A DNA stretch of 64,000 bases from Imbroritus primus (GCF_964332355.1 NZ_OZ201293.1:2666001-2730000); one strand, 5' to 3'. Counted from the stretch's first letter, positions 8,353 to 17,921 are shown. The notes: generated by a model from the letters alone, not told the origin. A program made the numbers and translations.

Positions 8353-9249
8353 TCACAGGCGATGCACCACGACTTCCAGCACGAAGCGGCTGCCGACATA
8401 GGCCAGCAACAGCATGCAGAAAGCGGCAATCACCCAGCGCAGCGCCACGCGGCCGCGCCAGCCATAGAGGCGACGCGCCAGCAGGATGCCGCCGAACATG
8501 ACCCATGAGATCAGCGCGAAGACCGTCTTGTGGTCGAAACGCGCGGCGCGGCTGAAAATGGTTTCCGAGAACAGCACCCCGGAAACGATCGTCAGGGTCA
8601 GCAGCACGAAGCCCGCGCCGATCAGGCGGAACAGCAGCTTTTCCAGGGTCAGCAGCGGCGGCAGCAGGTCGAGCCAGCGGCCCAGCCAGAGGGGTTCGCG
8701 CACCGGGGCCGCGACGCCCGCGCCAGGGCGGCTGAACGTATGCAAACGCCGTTCGGCCAGCAGCATCAGTACGGCATGGAACGCGGCCAGCGTAAACAAC
8801 CCGTAGGCCACGTTCGCAATGATGAAGTGGAACTTGAACAGGCCGCTCGCGGCATAGCCGAGTATCTGGCTGCCGGGGAACAGCAGCGGCAGCAGGCTGG
8901 CGACCAGCGCAACCGGCGTGACGATCAGTCCGAGCCCGGCGAGTGCGAAGAAAAAGCTCTCGATCCAGTAGATGCCGATGCCGAGCCACAGCATCGCAGA
9001 CAGGGCATAGGCAAAGCCAAAGATCATGCCGTTGTCGCGAAAGATGGTTTCATGCAGCAGCAGGCCGTGCGTGAGCAGTACCAGCAGCCACGCGCCGCGC
9101 CACCATGCAGCCGGCCGGGCTGCCGGTGCGGTCTCGGCCAGCGCGGGGCCGGCAGCCGCCAGCCGCCCTTGTGGATTGCGGGTCGCCCAGGCGTGCCAGG
9201 TCAGGCTGGCGTAGAGAAACGCGGTCAGCGCATACAGTACAATTACCAT
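8353..9249 (-). CDS. CcsA/YpjD-type cytochrome c assembly-like membrane protein
   Basis: A 298-residue integral membrane protein with about eight hydrophobic segments and the family pattern of conserved histidines (THGLLLHET near residue 60, KFHFIIANVAYG, FDHKTVFALISW). It resembles the CcsA/CcmC superfamily of haem-handling proteins, in the short YpjD/CorE form that lies next to ffh in many proteobacteria. The tryptophan-rich loop of true haem exporters is not obvious, so a direct role in cytochrome c maturation is uncertain. I chose ATG 9249; a GTG six bases upstream is also in frame. It is divergent from ffh with 58 bp between them. Confidence 0.82.
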   Translation of the reverse strand: MVIVLYALTAFLYASLTWHAWATRNPQGRLAAAGPALAETAPAARPAAWWRGAWLLVLLTHGLLLHETIFRDNGMIFGFAYALSAMLWLGIGIYWIESFFFALAGLGLIVTPVALVASLLPLLFPGSQILGYAASGLFKFHFIIANVAYGLFTLAAFHAVLMLLAERRLHTFSRPGAGVAAPVREPLWLGRWLDLLPPLLTLEKLLFRLIGAGFVLLTLTIVSGVLFSETIFSRAARFDHKTVFALISWVMFGGILLARRLYGWRGRVALRWVIAAFCMLLLAYVGSRFVLEVVVHRL

Positions 9250-9307
9250 CCACACAGTTTAACCTAGCGCCTCATTGATGTGGCGCAGGCACCTCCGGAT
9301 TTATGCC

Positions 9308-10717
9308 ATGCTGGACAATCTGACACAACGTCTGGCGCGGGTCGTCAAGACCATGCGCGGCGAAGCGCGCCTCACCGAAGCCAATACCGCCGAAATGCTG
9401 CGCGAAGTGCGCCTCGCATTGCTGGAAGCCGACGTCGCCTTGCCCGTGGTACGCGACTTCATCGCCAAGGTGAAGGAAAAGGCCCTGGGCGAGGATGTGA
9501 TCGGCAGCCTCAGCCCCGGCCAGGCCCTGGTGGGCGTGGTGCAGCGCGAGCTGACCGCCGTGATCGGCGGCGAAGAAGCCGTCAGCGGCGGCGCCGACGC
9601 CAGCAAGTATTCCGAACTGAACCTGAATTCGCAGCCGCCGGCGATCATCCTGCTGGCCGGCCTGCAGGGTGCCGGCAAGACCACCACCGCCGGCAAGCTG
9701 GCCAAGTGGTTGATCGCCAACAAGAAAAAGAAAGTCCTGACCGTTTCGTGCGACGTGTACCGCCCCGCGGCCATCGCGCAGCTGAAGACCGTGGCAGGCC
9801 AGGTCGGCGCCGATTTCTTTCCATCCGAAGCCGGACAGAAGCCGGTGGACATCGCGCACGCGGCGGTCGACTGGGCGCGCAAGCACTATCACGATGTCCT
9901 GATCGTCGACACCGCGGGCCGCCTCGGCATCGACGAGGCGATGATGCAGGAAATCTCCGCCCTGCACGCCACGCTTAAACCCATCGAGACGCTGTTCGTC
10001 GTGGATGCCATGCTCGGCCAGGATGCCGTCAACACCGCCAAGGCCTTCAACGAGGCCCTGCCGCTGACCGGCGTGATCCTCACCAAGCTCGATGGCGATG
10101 CGCGCGGCGGTGCGGCACTGTCGGTGCGGCATGTCACCGGCCGGCCGATCAAGTTCGTCGGCGTCGGCGAGAAGCTCGACGGGCTCGAGCCGTTCTATCC
10201 CGAACGGATGGCCCAGCGGATCCTCGGCATGGGCGACATCCTCGCGCTGGTCGAGGAAGCGCAGCGCGGCGTCGACATGGACGAGGCCAAGAAGCTGGCC
10301 TCGAAGATCAAGAAGACCGGGGGCTTCGACCTCGAGGACTTCAAGGTCCAGATTGGCCAGATGAAGAAGATGGGCGGCATGGGCAGCCTGGTGGACAAGC
10401 TGCCGGCACAGTTCTCGCAAGCCGCCGCAGGCGCGGACATGAACCAGGCCGACAAGCAGGTCACGCGCATGGAAGGCATCATCAACAGCATGACGCCGGC
10501 CGAGCGTGCCAAGCCGGAACTCATCAAGGCCAGCCGCAAGCGGCGCATTGCCGCGGGTGCTGGCGTGCCGGTACAGGAAGTCAACCGCCTGCTCAACCAG
10601 TTCGACCAGATGCAGGGCATGATGAAGAAACTCAAGGGCGGCGGCATGCAGAAGATGATGCGCGCCATGGGCGGGATGAAAGGCGGCATGAAGGGGATCT
10701 TCCCCGGCATGCGCTAA
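9308..10717 (+). CDS. ffh: Signal recognition particle protein Ffh
   Basis: The GTPase of the signal recognition particle binds signal sequences of nascent membrane proteins and delivers ribosomes to FtsY. The 469-residue protein has the N domain (MLDNLTQRLARVVKTMRG), the G domain with GLQGAGKTTTAGKL (G1, starting at residue 118), DTAGRLGIDE and TKLDGDARGG, and the Met-rich M domain (from about 300) ending in GGMKGIFPGMR, which binds 4.5S RNA. A possible -10 element TACAAT lies at 9238-9243. The start is set by homology, since upstream codons in the frame do not resemble the family. Confidence 0.97.
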   Translation: MLDNLTQRLARVVKTMRGEARLTEANTAEMLREVRLALLEADVALPVVRDFIAKVKEKALGEDVIGSLSPGQALVGVVQRELTAVIGGEEAVSGGADASKYSELNLNSQPPAIILLAGLQGAGKTTTAGKLAKWLIANKKKKVLTVSCDVYRPAAIAQLKTVAGQVGADFFPSEAGQKPVDIAHAAVDWARKHYHDVLIVDTAGRLGIDEAMMQEISALHATLKPIETLFVVDAMLGQDAVNTAKAFNEALPLTGVILTKLDGDARGGAALSVRHVTGRPIKFVGVGEKLDGLEPFYPERMAQRILGMGDILALVEEAQRGVDMDEAKKLASKIKKTGGFDLEDFKVQIGQMKKMGGMGSLVDKLPAQFSQAAAGADMNQADKQVTRMEGIINSMTPAERAKPELIKASRKRRIAAGAGVPVQEVNRLLNQFDQMQGMMKKLKGGGMQKMMRAMGGMKGGMKGIFPGMR

Positions 10718-10817
10718 GCGCGGAAGCATCGCTACCACCCCGACCAGCGACTGATTCACGCCGTCACCGTATATTGCCCTTATTGCACTGCTCGCCCCCG
10801 CACCAGGAACGCCGCCC

Positions 10818-11360
10818 ATGATGAACATCGAAGAAGCCCGCACCCTGTGGGCGCAGTCCGAGGAAATTGTCAGCGCCGCCGCCGTGCAAGGTGCGCTCGA
10901 CACCATGGCAGGCGAGATCGCCAGCAAGATGCGCGACCGGTTTCCGCTCGTCCTGTCGGTGATGGGCGGGGCATGCGTGTTCACAGGCATGCTGCTGCCA
11001 CGCCTCGATTTTCCGCTGGAATTCGACTACATCCACCTGTCCCGCTACAACAACCGCACGGTGGGTGGTGAGATGCAATGGCGCGTGGCGCCGGCCGAGT
11101 CGGTCAAGAACCGCACCGTGCTGGTCCTCGACGACATTCTCGATGAAGGCGAAACCATGGCGGCGATCCGCAACCGGATCCTCGACATGGGCGCGACCGA
11201 TTTCTACGCCGCCGTGCTGTGCGAGAAAACGCTCACCAAGGAAAAACCGATGCATCCGGATTTCTGCGGCTTTGCCGTGCCGGACCGCTACGTCTTCGGC
11301 TGCGGCATGGACGTGCATGGCTATTGGCGCAACCTGCCGGCCATTCGTGCACTGAAGTAA
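10818..11360 (+). CDS. hpt: Hypoxanthine(-guanine) phosphoribosyltransferase
   Basis: This cytoplasmic purine-salvage enzyme transfers phosphoribose from PRPP to hypoxanthine or guanine. The PRPP-binding motif VLVLDDILDEGETM (near residue 103) and the conserved FDYIHLSRYNN stretch are visible; the length of 180 residues is normal for type I phosphoribosyltransferases. Base specificity cannot be told from the sequence alone. It stands 100 bp after ffh with a TATATT element at 10770-10775, so it may have its own promoter. The next gene is convergent; the 210 bp between them (11361-11570) show nothing I can identify. Confidence 0.88.
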   Translation: MMNIEEARTLWAQSEEIVSAAAVQGALDTMAGEIASKMRDRFPLVLSVMGGACVFTGMLLPRLDFPLEFDYIHLSRYNNRTVGGEMQWRVAPAESVKNRTVLVLDDILDEGETMAAIRNRILDMGATDFYAAVLCEKTLTKEKPMHPDFCGFAVPDRYVFGCGMDVHGYWRNLPAIRALK

Positions 11361-11570
11361 GAGCGGGATCAGCATAAGCTTACTGCGCGAGGCCCCCCAT
11401 ACGCCATGCCGGGCCTTGGTCAGCGCCCCCGGACAGTTCGCGACAGGTCGCAATCGGTGGCATGCATTGCGACCGCGATCGCCGCCCGACGCTCCGCTGC
11501 TACCCATTGCAGTTTTTTGCTACCAACGTTTGGCTGCCCTCACCTCCGGTGACGGCTCAGGGACAACAGC

Positions 11571-12437
11571 TCAGGGCCGATCGCTCACGCGCGCAGCGGA
11601 AAACGGATTGGCCAGCGTGGTCGTGCCGGCTGGCTTGATGGAACCTGAACCGCCAGGGTTCGGAAGTGCGGAGGGAATGGGCATCGCCTGGGCACCCTCC
11701 GCACCAGTCGCCGCGCCCGCCGATGCAAGCAGCGGCAGGCTGTCGGCATAGTGCCAGCGCTGCCACGCCGCATGCACGAGATTTGGATATTCGGCCCGGC
11801 CCCGGCTGCCGTTGTAGCGGCCCAGGGCGAGAAACAGGTCGCCGTTCTCGCGATCGATGTAGTGCCGCAAGATCGTGCAGCCATAGCGCAGATTACTTTG
11901 CAGATGGAACAGCTTGCGCTCGTCGCCATCGCCGATGCTGCGCGTCCAGAACGGCATGACCTGCATCAGGCCACGCGCACCAGCGCTGCTGATCGCGTAC
12001 TTGCGGAAATTGCTTTCCACCTGGATCAGTCCGAGCACCAGCGACGGCTCAAGCCCGGCACGCTTCGATTCGTAATACACGGTCTCGAGCAGTTCGAGCC
12101 GGGCATGCGCCTCGGGGATGCGGTTCTCGAGCCGCTTCGACATGGCCGCCAGCCACTTTTGGTAGCTGGCATGGTCTGCGGGCGCGGCAAAGCTGACGCG
12201 GCGCGGCCGGTCATCGGCAATCGCCGCCGACAACGCGCCACGCACCGCATTTGCCAGGAATTCCTCTTGCTGCGCGCCAGCCTGCGCCTGCCCCGGATAG
12301 GCCAGGACCACCAACACCGCCAGCGCGGCCGATGCAGCCCATGTGGTCAAGCGTGGAGGCAGGCAGGCGGCGCCGACCAGCCCGGCTTGACGCCGGGCTG
12401 CAGCACACATCAGCAAAACGAGGAAAACTCGGTTCAT
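11571..12437 (-). CDS. Lytic transglycosylase (SLT domain), exported
   Basis: The protein would cleave peptidoglycan glycan strands to 1,6-anhydromuropeptides in the periplasm. A long hydrophobic N-terminal segment (residues 34-53, ending PGQAQAG) suggests export. The SLT domain has the catalytic glutamate E141 in GLIQVESNFRKYAIS, then GARGLMQVMPFW and LALGRYNGSRG. The C-terminal 45 residues are Ala/Pro/Gly-rich and low in complexity. Products of this reaction are AmpD substrates, but the two genes are not adjacent. It lies 14 bp after proS on the same strand and may be co-transcribed with it. Confidence 0.88.
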   Translation of the reverse strand: MNRVFLVLLMCAAARRQAGLVGAACLPPRLTTWAASAALAVLVVLAYPGQAQAGAQQEEFLANAVRGALSAAIADDRPRRVSFAAPADHASYQKWLAAMSKRLENRIPEAHARLELLETVYYESKRAGLEPSLVLGLIQVESNFRKYAISSAGARGLMQVMPFWTRSIGDGDERKLFHLQSNLRYGCTILRHYIDRENGDLFLALGRYNGSRGRAEYPNLVHAAWQRWHYADSLPLLASAGAATGAEGAQAMPIPSALPNPGGSGSIKPAGTTTLANPFSAARVSDRP

Positions 12438-12451
12438 ATCCTTCCGGTAGA

Positions 12452-14170
12452 TCAGGCAGCCATTTTCTCGCGTACCGTGGCCAGGACCTCGGCCAGCGGC
12501 ACCCGTGTTGCTTCCGTGTCGCGGCGCCCCTGGTACTCCACCTTGCCCTCCTTCAGGCCACGGTCGCCAACCACTACCCGGTGCGGCACGCCAATCAGTT
12601 CCCAGTCGGCGAACATGGCGCCCGGGCGTTCGCCACGGTCGTCCATGATCACATCGACGCCGGCATCGCGCAGGGCGGCGTACAGCTTGTCGGCTTCCGC
12701 ACGCACGGCCTCGGAGCGGTCATAGCCCACCGGGCAGATCACCACCTCGAACGGCGCGATGGCCGTCGGCCAGATGATGCCGCGCGCATCGTAGTTCTGC
12801 TCGATCGCCGCACCGAGGATGCGGGTGATGCCGATGCCATAGCAGCCCATCTGCATCGGCGCGGTCTTGCCGTTTTCGTCGAGGTAGGTCGCACCCATCG
12901 CCTCGGAATACCGGGCGCCGAGCATGAACACATGGCCCACCTCGATGCCGCGGCAGATATCCACCACGCCCTTGCCATCCGGCGAGGCATCGCCCTTGAC
13001 AACATTACGCAGGTCGGCCACTTCCGGCTCGGGCAGGTCGCGACCCCAGTTGACCCCGGTGTAATGGTGATCTTCCTGGTTCGCGCCACACACGAAATCG
13101 CTCATCTGCGCCACCGTGCGGTCGGCCACCACGCGCACCGGCCCCTTTGCGCCGATGGGGCCCAGGTAGCCGGGCCGTGTGCCGAAGGTCGCCACGATCT
13201 CAGCCTCGGTGGCAAAGCGGTACTCGCCCACGATTTTGCTGGCCTTGATCTCGTTCAGTTCATGGTCGCCACGCAGCATCAGCAGCCAGATCTCGGCCGC
13301 AGCGCCTTCGCGCTCCTTGGCCAGCACGATCGACTTGACGGTATGTGTCAGGGGAATGCCCAGCAGTTCCGCTACAGCCTCGCATTTGGCGCAGCCCGGC
13401 GTGGGCGTGTTGACCAACGGCTGGGCCGGCGCGGCACGCTCCCCCGCCGGCGCCAGTGCCTCGGCGGCTTCCATGTTGGCAGCGTAGTCGGAGGTCGGGC
13501 AGTAGACGATGGCGTCCTCACCGGTCTCGGCGATCACATGGAACTCGTGCGAGCCACTGCCGCCAATGGCGCCGTTGTCCGCCGCAACGGCGCGGAAATT
13601 CAGACCAAAGCGCGTGAACACGCGGACATAGGCGTCGAACATGTTCTGGTACGAGGCTCGCAGGCCGTCCATATCCTTGTCGAACGAGTAGCCGTCCTTC
13701 ATGGTGAACTCGCGGCCGCGCATGATGCCGAAGCGCGGCCGGCGCTCGTCGCGGAACTTGATCTGGATCTGGTAGAAATTGACCGGCAACTGCTTGTAGC
13801 TGCGGATCTCGGTCCGCGCGATGTCGGTCACCACTTCCTCGGAGGTGGGCTGCAGCGCGAAGTCACGTTCGTGCCGGTCCTTGAGGCGCAGCATTTCGTC
13901 GCCCATCTTGTCCCAGCGCCCGGTTTCCTGCCACAGCTCGGCCGGCTGCACCAGCGGCATCGACAGCTCGACCGCGCCGGCGCGGTTCATTTCCTCGCGC
14001 ACGATTGCTTCCACCTTGCGGATCACGCGCAGGCCCATCGGCATGTACGAATAGATGCCGGCACCGAGTTTCTTGATCATGCCGGCGCGCATCATCAGCT
14101 TGTGCGAAACGATCTCGGCGTCGGCGGGGGCTTCCTTGAGGGTGGAAATGAAGAATTGCGAAGCTTTCAT
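12452..14170 (-). CDS. proS: Prolyl-tRNA synthetase
   Basis: It charges tRNA-Pro with proline. The 572-residue product is the bacterial-type enzyme: class II motif 1 around GAGIYSYMPMGLRVIRKVE, motif 2 in FRDERRPRFGIMRGREFTMKD, an inserted editing (INS) domain at about 220-400 (ending before DASPDGKGVVDICRGIEVGH), motif 3 near GCYGIGITRILGA, and a C-terminal anticodon-binding domain. The start at MKASQFF is set by the family; the longer reading frame upstream is not conserved. The gene is divergent from rppH across a 176-bp gap. Confidence 0.97.
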   Translation of the reverse strand: MKASQFFISTLKEAPADAEIVSHKLMMRAGMIKKLGAGIYSYMPMGLRVIRKVEAIVREEMNRAGAVELSMPLVQPAELWQETGRWDKMGDEMLRLKDRHERDFALQPTSEEVVTDIARTEIRSYKQLPVNFYQIQIKFRDERRPRFGIMRGREFTMKDGYSFDKDMDGLRASYQNMFDAYVRVFTRFGLNFRAVAADNGAIGGSGSHEFHVIAETGEDAIVYCPTSDYAANMEAAEALAPAGERAAPAQPLVNTPTPGCAKCEAVAELLGIPLTHTVKSIVLAKEREGAAAEIWLLMLRGDHELNEIKASKIVGEYRFATEAEIVATFGTRPGYLGPIGAKGPVRVVADRTVAQMSDFVCGANQEDHHYTGVNWGRDLPEPEVADLRNVVKGDASPDGKGVVDICRGIEVGHVFMLGARYSEAMGATYLDENGKTAPMQMGCYGIGITRILGAAIEQNYDARGIIWPTAIAPFEVVICPVGYDRSEAVRAEADKLYAALRDAGVDVIMDDRGERPGAMFADWELIGVPHRVVVGDRGLKEGKVEYQGRRDTEATRVPLAEVLATVREKMAA

Positions 14171-14308
14171 GTGACGTGATGGTCTGGTAAATGGTCGCGA
14201 GGCCCGGGCCACAGGCCGCGAGGCGCCACGGAGCAACGGAAGCCGTCGGGCGGGCCGGCACGTCGAAGGCTACGGGTTGGAGCCGATTCGTTCATGCCGG
14301 TGTTCCTT

Positions 14309-14314
14309 TATAAT
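14309..14314 (+). promoter_or_regulatory. Probable -10 element for rppH
   Basis: A perfect TATAAT lies 32 bases before the rppH start codon, with a poor -35 region (TTCGTT, 16 bp upstream). A GAGGAG ribosome site at 14336-14341 follows. The promoter call rests on the -10 match alone. The same AT-rich patch could serve the divergent proS gene. Confidence 0.5.
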
Positions 14315-14346
14315 CGGTGTCATTCTAAAGGATTCGAGGAGCAGTT

Positions 14347-14934
14347 ATGCTCGATCGTGAAGGCTTTCGCCCAAACGTCGGCATCATCCTCATCAACGCA
14401 AGAAACGAGGTATTCTGGGGCAAGCGGATCGGCGAACACTCATGGCAGTTCCCGCAGGGCGGGATCAAGTATGGGGAAACGCCCGAGCAAGCGATGTATC
14501 GCGAACTGTTCGAAGAAACCGGCCTGCTTCCCGAGCATATCAAGATCGTCGGTCGCACGCGCGACTGGCTGCGCTATGAGGTGCCGGACAAATTCATCCG
14601 TCGCGACATCCGTGGACACTATCGTGGGCAGAAGCAGATCTGGTTTCTGCTGCGCATGGTAGGCCGCGATTGCGATATCCGTTTACGGGCCACTGAGCAC
14701 CCGGAGTTCGATGCGTGGCGCTGGAACCACTATTGGGTTCCGCTTGAGGCGGTGATCGAGTTCAAGCGCGAGGTCTACCAGCTCGCCCTGACAGAACTCG
14801 CGCGCTACCTGAACCGCGGCGGGCGCCATGGCGCTCAGCGGCGGCGCGATCATCCAGGCAAGCAGGAAAGCGCACGCACCGCCGACCCGTGCGCCCTGCC
14901 CGTCCATTCAGAGGAATCATTCCGCAAGTCATGA
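14347..14934 (+). CDS. rppH: RNA 5'-pyrophosphohydrolase (Nudix)
   Basis: The enzyme removes pyrophosphate from the 5' end of transcripts and so triggers RNase E-dependent decay. The Nudix box GGIKYGETPEQAMYRELFEE spans about residues 38-60, and flanking family sequence is present (MLDREGFRPNVGIILIN, SWQFPQGG, GQKQIWFLLRM). The first 160 residues match the typical enzyme; residues 160-195 form a basic, Gln/Arg-rich tail that reads as poorly conserved. The stop codon overlaps the next start by four bases (ATGA), so the lipoprotein gene downstream is probably coupled to it. Confidence 0.93.
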   Translation: MLDREGFRPNVGIILINARNEVFWGKRIGEHSWQFPQGGIKYGETPEQAMYRELFEETGLLPEHIKIVGRTRDWLRYEVPDKFIRRDIRGHYRGQKQIWFLLRMVGRDCDIRLRATEHPEFDAWRWNHYWVPLEAVIEFKREVYQLALTELARYLNRGGRHGAQRRRDHPGKQESARTADPCALPVHSEESFRKS

Positions 14935-15482
14935 GAAACGCCGCACGCACTCTTTCGGTCCTGGCGCTCGCCGGCCTGCTGGCCGCCTGCGCCAGCAAGA
15001 AACCTGCCGAGGAAGAAGAAGGCATTGTCGATTTCTTCGCGCCCAAGCCGTTCCATGAGACCTCGGTGCCGCTGCCGGCGCCGCCGGTCGACAAGGATGC
15101 CATTCCGTTCTATGTGGGCCAGTCGACCCTGAAGTTTGCCGTCGATCCGAAATCGGTTGCGGTCGGCAGCGACGACGTGGTGCGCTACACGGTGATCATC
15201 ACCAGCCCCAGCGGCGCACGCAATGTCAGCTTCGAGGGTATCCGCTGCCAGACGCGCGAGCGCAAGCTCTACGCCACGCTGCGCATCAGCGACAACACGT
15301 GGACGCGCAATATGTCGAAGGATGAGGATGGCTGGCAGGTCATGAACAGCCTGGCAGCAAACAGCTACGGCCGCGCCCTGGCGAACGACTACTTCTGCGA
15401 CGGCCGCACCGTTGCCGGCTCGGCCCAGTCGCTGGTACAGCGCATGCGCAACGAGGGATTCCGCAAGCCACTCACGTATTGA
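14931..15482 (+). CDS. CNP1-like family lipoprotein
   Basis: A 183-residue exported protein whose start (MRNAARTLSVLALAGLLAACASKK) contains a clear lipobox, LLAAC, with Cys20 or the adjacent position as the lipid-modified residue. The mature part contains DFFAPKPFHETSVPLP, SVAVGSDDVVRYTVIITS and a C-terminal YFCDGRT segment, features I associate with the CNP1-like uncharacterised family of betaproteobacteria. Function is unknown. It starts within the rppH stop (ATGA) and is convergent with proB, 38 bp away. Confidence 0.85.
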   Translation: MRNAARTLSVLALAGLLAACASKKPAEEEEGIVDFFAPKPFHETSVPLPAPPVDKDAIPFYVGQSTLKFAVDPKSVAVGSDDVVRYTVIITSPSGARNVSFEGIRCQTRERKLYATLRISDNTWTRNMSKDEDGWQVMNSLAANSYGRALANDYFCDGRTVAGSAQSLVQRMRNEGFRKPLTY

Positions 15483-15520
15483 TCGCCCAGGAACCGGCGC
15501 ACGTGTCGCGCCAGCCTGGC

Positions 15521-16639
15521 TTAGACGACGACCAGGTTGTCGCGGTGCACCAGTTCCACCGCGTTGACGTAGCCGAGGATCGTGGCGATCTGGCTCGACG
15601 GTTTGCGCACGATGCGCCGCGCTTCGGAACTCGCGTAATTAGTAATGCCGCGCGCAATCTCGCGGCCCTCAAGGTCCACGCACGCTACCACATCGCCGCG
15701 CGCGAACTCGCCCTGCACTTCGATCACGCCGATCGGCAGCAGCGACTTCCCTTCCCCGACCAGCTTCTCCACCGCACCCGCATCGATGACGACGCGCCCG
15801 CGCAATTGCAGGTGGTCGGCCATCCACTGCTTGCGTGCGGTCAGACGGCCGGTCGGCGCGCGCAGCTGGGTACCGATGAGCTCGCCGGCAGCAAGGCGCT
15901 CCAGCACCTTGGGTTCGCGCCCCGAAGCAATGATGGTGTCGGCCCCCGACTTGGCCGCACGCTTGGCGGCAAGAATCTTGGTGAGCATGCCGCCCTTGCC
16001 GATGCTCGAACCTGCGCCACCGGCCATCGATTCGAGTTCGGGCGTGCCCGCCACCGCCTCATGCACGAACTCCGCGTCGGCATGCTTGCGCGGATCGGCA
16101 GTGTAGAGGCCCGCCTGGTCAGTCAGGATGACAAGCGCGTCGCCCTCGATGAGATTGGTCACCAAGGCGCCGAGCGTGTCATTGTCTCCGACCTTGATTT
16201 CATCGGTAACGACCGTGTCGTTCTCGTTGATGATCGGCACGACGCCGAATTCCAGCAGCGCCAGCAGCGTCGACCGGGCATTGAGATAGCGCTCGCGATC
16301 GGCCAGGTCAGCATGCGTCAGCAGGACCTGAGCGGTGCGGATGTCATGGCTGGCAAATTGCGATTCGTAAACCTGGGCCAGCCCCATCTGCCCCACCGCC
16401 GCCGCCGCCTGCAATTCATGCAGGGCTGTGGGCCGCTTGCGCCAGCCGAGGCGCTGCATGCCTTCGGCAATCGCGCCGGAACTGACCAGCACCACTTCCT
16501 TGCCAGCCGCGCGCAGGGCCGCGATCTGCCCGGCCCACTGCGCAATGGCCGCATGATCGAGCCCGCGCCCGTCATTCGTCACCAGACTCGAACCTACCTT
16601 GACGACAATCCGCTTGGCGTCAGCAATGACGGAACGCAT
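15521..16639 (-). CDS. proB: Glutamate 5-kinase
   Basis: It phosphorylates glutamate in the first step of proline synthesis and is normally feedback-inhibited by proline. The 372-residue protein has an amino acid kinase domain (RIVVKVGSSLVTNDG, VLVSSGAIAEGM, INENDTVVTDEI, and GTGGMxTK-like GKGGMLTKILAAKRA) followed by a C-terminal PUA domain from about residue 280. The ATG at 16639 matches the family start. It follows obgE by only five bases and is probably in its transcript, as is common in betaproteobacteria. Confidence 0.97.
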   Translation of the reverse strand: MRSVIADAKRIVVKVGSSLVTNDGRGLDHAAIAQWAGQIAALRAAGKEVVLVSSGAIAEGMQRLGWRKRPTALHELQAAAAVGQMGLAQVYESQFASHDIRTAQVLLTHADLADRERYLNARSTLLALLEFGVVPIINENDTVVTDEIKVGDNDTLGALVTNLIEGDALVILTDQAGLYTADPRKHADAEFVHEAVAGTPELESMAGGAGSSIGKGGMLTKILAAKRAAKSGADTIIASGREPKVLERLAAGELIGTQLRAPTGRLTARKQWMADHLQLRGRVVIDAGAVEKLVGEGKSLLPIGVIEVQGEFARGDVVACVDLEGREIARGITNYASSEARRIVRKPSSQIATILGYVNAVELVHRDNLVVV

Positions 16640-16644
16640 GATGG

Positions 16645-17754
16645 TTACTCGGCTTCGTGTTGATCGTTCTGTGCTTGGTCGATGTTCTGCAGCCGCGCAT
16701 CCAGCCGGATATCCGGCTCGGCCAGCGCCGCTTCCTCGTCCGCCTTGATGGCGGCGAGGTGATCCTTGATGGCGTAGCAGAGCTCCTTGCAGCCCTCGCC
16801 GGTCAGCGCGGCGATCCGGAACACCGGACCTTTCCACTTGAAGCGCTTGACGAAATCCGCGACACGCGCCTCGCGTTCTTCCTCGGGCACCATGTCCAGC
16901 TTGTTCAGCACCAGCCAGCGCGGCTTGTCGTACAACTCCGCATCGTACTTCTTGAGTTCGTTGACGATGGCCTTGGCTTCCGCCACGGGATCGACCGACT
17001 CATCGAACGGTGCGAGGTCGACGATATGCAGCAGCAACCCGGTCCGCTGCAGATGGCGCAGGAACTGATGGCCGAGGCCCGCGCCTTCGGCCGCGCCCTC
17101 GATCAGGCCCGGAATGTCAGCGATCACGAACGACTGTTCATGATCGACCCGCACGACACCGAGGTTAGGATGCAGCGTGGTGAACGGATAGTCCGCCACC
17201 TTGGGACGCGCGTTGGAAACCGCGCTGATGAACGTCGATTTGCCGGCATTGGGCATGCCCAGCAGCCCCACGTCGGCCAGCACCTTCAACTCCAGGTGCA
17301 GCATCCGGCGCTCGCCGGGCTTGCCGTCGACCTGCTGGCGCGGCGCGCGGTTGGTACTCGACTTGAAATGGATATTGCCCCAGCCGCCCATGCCGCCTTC
17401 TGCCAGGCAGATCTTCTGCCCGTGCTCGGTCAGGTCGGCGATACGTTCGCCCGTCTCGGCATCGACCACGGTCGTACCCACCGGCATGCGCAGCGTGATG
17501 TCTTCGCCGGCCGCGCCGTAGCAGTCGGAACCACGGCCATTCTCGCCATTGCGCGCCACATGCTTCTTGGCGTAGCGGAAATCGATGAGGGTATTGATAT
17601 TGCGATCCGCCACCGCGAACACACTGCCGCCACGGCCGCCATCTCCCCCGTCCGGCCCGCCAAAGGGCACGAATTTCTCGCGGCGGAACGACGCGCTGCC
17701 GTTCCCGCCGTTCCCGGCGATCACTTCGATTCTGGCTTCGTCGATAAATTTCAT
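16645..17754 (-). CDS. obgE: Obg-family GTPase
   Basis: A GTPase associated with the 50S ribosomal subunit that acts in ribosome assembly and stress responses. The glycine-rich Obg domain occupies residues 1-158 (VIAGNGGNGSASFRREKF, GGPDGGDGGRGG), and the G domain has GMPNAGKST (166-174), DIPGLIEGAAEGAG and LNKLDM. The acidic C-terminal tail is short. It follows rpmA on the same strand, but a strong terminator hairpin lies between them, so obgE-proB may depend on readthrough or on its own promoter. Confidence 0.97.
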   Translation of the reverse strand: MKFIDEARIEVIAGNGGNGSASFRREKFVPFGGPDGGDGGRGGSVFAVADRNINTLIDFRYAKKHVARNGENGRGSDCYGAAGEDITLRMPVGTTVVDAETGERIADLTEHGQKICLAEGGMGGWGNIHFKSSTNRAPRQQVDGKPGERRMLHLELKVLADVGLLGMPNAGKSTFISAVSNARPKVADYPFTTLHPNLGVVRVDHEQSFVIADIPGLIEGAAEGAGLGHQFLRHLQRTGLLLHIVDLAPFDESVDPVAEAKAIVNELKKYDAELYDKPRWLVLNKLDMVPEEEREARVADFVKRFKWKGPVFRIAALTGEGCKELCYAIKDHLAAIKADEEAALAEPDIRLDARLQNIDQAQNDQHEAE

Positions 17755-17887
17755 AAGTCACTTCCGCTCGAGCTGGGAGGCGGCCGGCCACCCTTCGGGC
17801 CTGGCCGGACGGCCAATGCCAGACAGTCAATACAGGGCGGCAGGCATGGCCGCACCCGACTGACTGTCGAAAAAACTGCGCCACAAA

Positions 17888-17921
17888 CGAAAAGGCCCCG
17901 CTCAACATCAAGCGGGGCCTT
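17888..17921 (-). terminator. Intrinsic terminator after rpmA
   Basis: An 11-bp stem (17892-17902 with 17911-17921; AGCGGGGCCTT on one arm) closes an 8-base loop. On the minus strand it is followed by TTTTCGTTT. It lies 28 bp past the rpmA stop and ends the rplU-rpmA unit. No matching T-run exists on the plus strand side. Confidence 0.85.
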
